64,000 bases of DNA, taken from positions 1 through 64,000 of the forward strand of contig VYDI01000002.1 of the NCBI GenBank assembly GCA_009843505.1, given 5' to 3'. The position numbers and the translations under genes are program-made. Below, in pieces: positions 61,777 to 64,000 of the stretch (positions within the stretch are counted from its first letter, which is position 1; each line of letters begins with the position of its first letter). This stretch comes from Holophagales bacterium. Its GTDB lineage: Bacteria; Acidobacteriota; Thermoanaerobaculia; Multivoradales; Multivoraceae. The notes beneath the pieces were generated by a model that did not search any database, was not told the origin of the DNA, and saw only the letters and a list, made by a program, of their open reading frames with translations.

Positions 61777-62949
61777 TCAGATGGCCAGATCGTTCAGATT
61801 GTAGTCGCGGATCACGCGGTCGAACGTCTCGTCGTTGAAGCGGAAGTCGTCCTCCAGGCCGGCGAAGGGCTGGTACACGAACGAGGCCTCATCGGGCCGG
61901 TGTTGGCGGCGGGCGTCGATCGCCACGGCGATCACCGACGAGCGATCGAAGATTCGCTGAGCGTCGTACACGACCTCGTCGGCTTCGACGCCGAGCGCGC
62001 CTTTCTGTCCCTCCACCGACTTGCGGCGGTGGAAGCCGAAGGTGAGCGAGATGCGCAGGTCGGACGAGGTGTTGGCGAACGAGGCGTGCAGCATCTGGCG
62101 GTTGACGATGGTGACGTCGCCGGCGTCGCAGACGAGCGGCAGGGCACCGGGGAGCTTCTCGCTTCCTCCGTTCTCCCGCACCCGCGCCTTGATGTCGATC
62201 TTCCCGAGCTTGTGGCTACCCGGCACCACCCAGAGACAGCTCGCCGGAGTCGTGGGATAGAGCTGCACCTGGAAGTTGAAGCCGTGGATGCCCTCGTCCC
62301 AGTCCGGAGAACCCCAGTGGGTGACGCCGTCCTGGTGCCACGACACCGAACCTCCGAGACCCGGCTGCTTGACGAAGATCGCGTCGTTGAAGGGCACGAA
62401 GTCGTTGCCGTTGATCGCCGCGGCGATCTCGAGGAGGTGCGGGTGGCCGTAGAGCCGCAGTCCGGAGGGCATCGCCTGGCACATCGAACTCATGATGAAG
62501 ACGACGTCGGCGGGCGCGTCCTGTTCGGGTAGCGGCTGCGTCATCTGCGTCGGGTGGCGTCCGCTGAGAAGCTCCGTGCCGCCCCAGGGATCGGCCAGAG
62601 GCTTGGTGAAGAGATACGGCCGGCGGGCGTAGTCGAGGCCCAGCGCCGGTCGCCCTTGAGCATCGACGGCCGCGTCCGGGGCTACCGGCGCGCGCTCCAG
62701 CATCTCGTTGGCGTCGCGGCGCAGCTCGGCCACCTCGTCGCCGTCGATGAGTCCTTCGAAGACGTAGAACCCGTGCCTCCAGTACGCCGCCAGGATGTCC
62801 GGATGGAGCCTGCCGTCGTCAGTCAGCCGAATCGGCCCCCGGTTGCCGATCTCCGCGGCGAGGCGCCGTCCCGCTTCCTGGTACGCCGCCATGCCGGCCG
62901 CGTGTTGCGCCCGAGTCGGTGTCGCTACCGCGTCGCTTGAAAGGCCCAT
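61777..62949 (-). CDS. Phytanoyl-CoA dioxygenase family protein
   Basis: A 390-residue PhyH-like Fe(II)/2-oxoglutarate-dependent dioxygenase, clearly longer than the one at 52657 and only distantly related. Metal ligands: HxD in SWHQDGVTHWGSPDWDEGIHG and the distal His in RQMLHASFANTSSDLRISLTFGFH, where the Arg should bind 2-oxoglutarate. The group is found in gene sets for halogenated, sulfonated or lipid substrates and in many marine bacteria. The start at ATG 62949 overlaps the next minus-strand gene (end at 62925) by 25 bases, which suggests co-translation with the PQQ-type protein. Confidence 0.88.
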   Translation of the reverse strand: MGLSSDAVATPTRAQHAAGMAAYQEAGRRLAAEIGNRGPIRLTDDGRLHPDILAAYWRHGFYVFEGLIDGDEVAELRRDANEMLERAPVAPDAAVDAQGRPALGLDYARRPYLFTKPLADPWGGTELLSGRHPTQMTQPLPEQDAPADVVFIMSSMCQAMPSGLRLYGHPHLLEIAAAINGNDFVPFNDAIFVKQPGLGGSVSWHQDGVTHWGSPDWDEGIHGFNFQVQLYPTTPASCLWVVPGSHKLGKIDIKARVRENGGSEKLPGALPLVCDAGDVTIVNRQMLHASFANTSSDLRISLTFGFHRRKSVEGQKGALGVEADEVVYDAQRIFDRSSVIAVAIDARRQHRPDEASFVYQPFAGLEDDFRFNDETFDRVIRDYNLNDLAI

Positions 62950-64000
62950 AGCGCGCTCCGTGTGCGGAGGTACATCGTCGTCCCGTCGACCGCCGGCGTC
63001 GCCGTGGCCAGGTCGTCGAGGTCCGACACGGCCAGCGGCTCGAGAGAGCCATCGTTCGGCAGCACCACGAGCTTGCCAGATCTCGAGAGCAGGTAGAACT
63101 TGTCGTCAGCCACGATGGGCGAGGCGTAGAAGCTGTCGACGGCTCCCTTGAGGCGGCTCTGCTCGATCATCTCTCCCGTCGCGGAGCGGAGCGTCGTCGT
63201 GATGCCACTGTCGTCGACCATGAGGAGAACTCCGTCGTCGACGATGGGCGACGGGAGCTGGGGGATCTTGCGGTGATAGGTCCACCGTACGTGACTGGCC
63301 GTGAGATCCCCTCGCAGGGCAGCCTCCGGCAGCTCGACGGCGAGGATTCCGTTGCGGCTGTCGAGCGCCGCCTGAAAGTACGTCCAGTCGTCTTCGTCGA
63401 GGCGGCCGTCGCGCCCCAGATCGAAGAAGGAGAGGGAGCTGCGAACCAGGCCCTCCGGCGCCTCCTCCCTGGAGATCATCCCGTCACCGTCGCCGTCGTG
63501 CGAGGCGACGACGTCCGGGAAGGGCTCGAGTTGGACGTGACGCCCTTCTTCGTTCAGGGGCATGGCGTAGCCGTTGATGAAGAGGACGCCGTCCTCGATC
63601 GCCGGCGTCGACTTCATCTCGAACGAGAGACCGCTTACCCACCAGAGCCGCTCGCCCGTCCGAGCCGAGTAGCTTGTGAGAAAGAACGAGCCGGGCACGA
63701 CGACCTGGAGCTCACCGCCTTCGGGATGGTGGAGCACCGGCGTCGAGTGGCCGCTGGTGGCGGCCGGCCGCTCGGTGCGCCATGCCAGTTCGCCGGACCC
63801 GGCGTCCACGGCCAGGATGTGGGAGTCCTGCTGCTGGTCGACCACGAGGACCACGTTGCCCGCCGCGAGGATCGGAGAGGCGCCCATGCCGTAGATGTTG
63901 TCGAAGGGACCGAGGGGATGGCGCCAGAGCTCTTCGCCGTCGACCGTGTAGCAGAGTAGGCCGAAGTCGCCGAAGAAGACCCAGACGCGCTCGCCGTCGG
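62925..64000 (-). CDS. PQQ-type beta-propeller protein with EF-hand pair, N-terminally incomplete
   Basis: The window ends inside this gene; at least 358 residues are present and its start lies beyond 64000. Propeller blades show as SGELAWRTERP, TGERLWWVSGLSF and EELWRHPLG. In the middle there is a pair of EF-hand-like loops, DGDGDGMISREE and DLGRDGRLDEDDW, giving a calcium-binding insert. The arrangement occurs in exported proteins of Planctomycetota- and Acidobacteriota-like bacteria. It overlaps the downstream PhyH gene by 25 bases on the same strand. No signal peptide can be assessed. Confidence 0.85.
   Translation of the reverse strand, partial: DGERVWVFFGDFGLLCYTVDGEELWRHPLGPFDNIYGMGASPILAAGNVVLVVDQQQDSHILAVDAGSGELAWRTERPAATSGHSTPVLHHPEGGELQVVVPGSFFLTSYSARTGERLWWVSGLSFEMKSTPAIEDGVLFINGYAMPLNEEGRHVQLEPFPDVVASHDGDGDGMISREEAPEGLVRSSLSFFDLGRDGRLDEDDWTYFQAALDSRNGILAVELPEAALRGDLTASHVRWTYHRKIPQLPSPIVDDGVLLMVDDSGITTTLRSATGEMIEQSRLKGAVDSFYASPIVADDKFYLLSRSGKLVVLPNDGSLEPLAVSDLDDLATATPAVDGTTMYLRTRSALWAFQATR

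Overview
The window looks like chromosomal DNA of a high-GC, diderm, heterotrophic bacterium. Lipoprotein signals, TonB-dependent receptors (one with an N-terminal carboxypeptidase-like domain), PQQ-type beta-propellers, secreted esterases, a tannase-like esterase, a DUF885 peptidase and phytanoyl-CoA-dioxygenase-like proteins together suggest Acidobacteriota or a relative, perhaps a host- or particle-associated lineage. That placement is inference; there is no rRNA or other phylogenetic marker here, and I see no tRNA.

Layout. 0-5 kb: end of an acyl-CoA dehydrogenase, a family-5 solute-binding lipoprotein, and a three-gene minus-strand redox operon (SDR, LLM flavin oxidoreductase, NAD(P)-binding protein). 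5-20.6 kb: catabolic and exported enzymes (PQQ propeller, carboxylesterase, methylmalonate-semialdehyde dehydrogenase, VanY-like peptidase, ABC-2 exporter, metallo-beta-lactamase-fold protein, VOC protein, HSL esterase, tannase, two carboxymuconolactone-decarboxylase paralogues around an SDR). A hairpin-rich dispersed repeat sits between many of these genes. 21-25 kb: an accessory islet with small exported proteins, a RES-Xre toxin-antitoxin pair behind a promoter carrying 12-bp-phased heptamers, a perfect 17-bp hairpin, and an overlapping two-gene module of unknown role. 24.8-31.2 kb: a small exported Cys/His protein, ABC-2 ATPase, two large permeases and a TonB receptor, probably one functional unit. 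33.8-40.2 kb: a His-rich exported protein and a CzcCBA/Cus-type tripartite metal efflux operon.

40.2-49.4 kb is a defence island. A complete type I restriction-modification set (hsdR, hsdM, hsdS) is followed by a GHKL ATPase fused to a PD-(D/E)xK nuclease domain and then a TSPPY DNA methyltransferase. This second module is the most interesting system in the window: it resembles the computationally described MORC/MutL-like ATPases of restriction-modification loci, and I know of no close characterised equivalent. The island is visibly less GC-rich at third positions than its flanks, which suggests transfer.

49.5-64 kb returns to exported and catabolic genes (DUF885 peptidase, two phytanoyl-CoA-dioxygenase-like proteins, a TonB receptor, a secreted FAH-fold protein, a haem plus copper-monooxygenase-like protein). 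Among them are an AAA/DUF4143 ATPase behind a 45-bp near-perfect palindrome, a frameshifted Ala-rich lipoprotein gene, and a HicAB toxin-antitoxin pair whose promoter contains a 20-bp palindrome. The window ends inside a PQQ-propeller/EF-hand protein.
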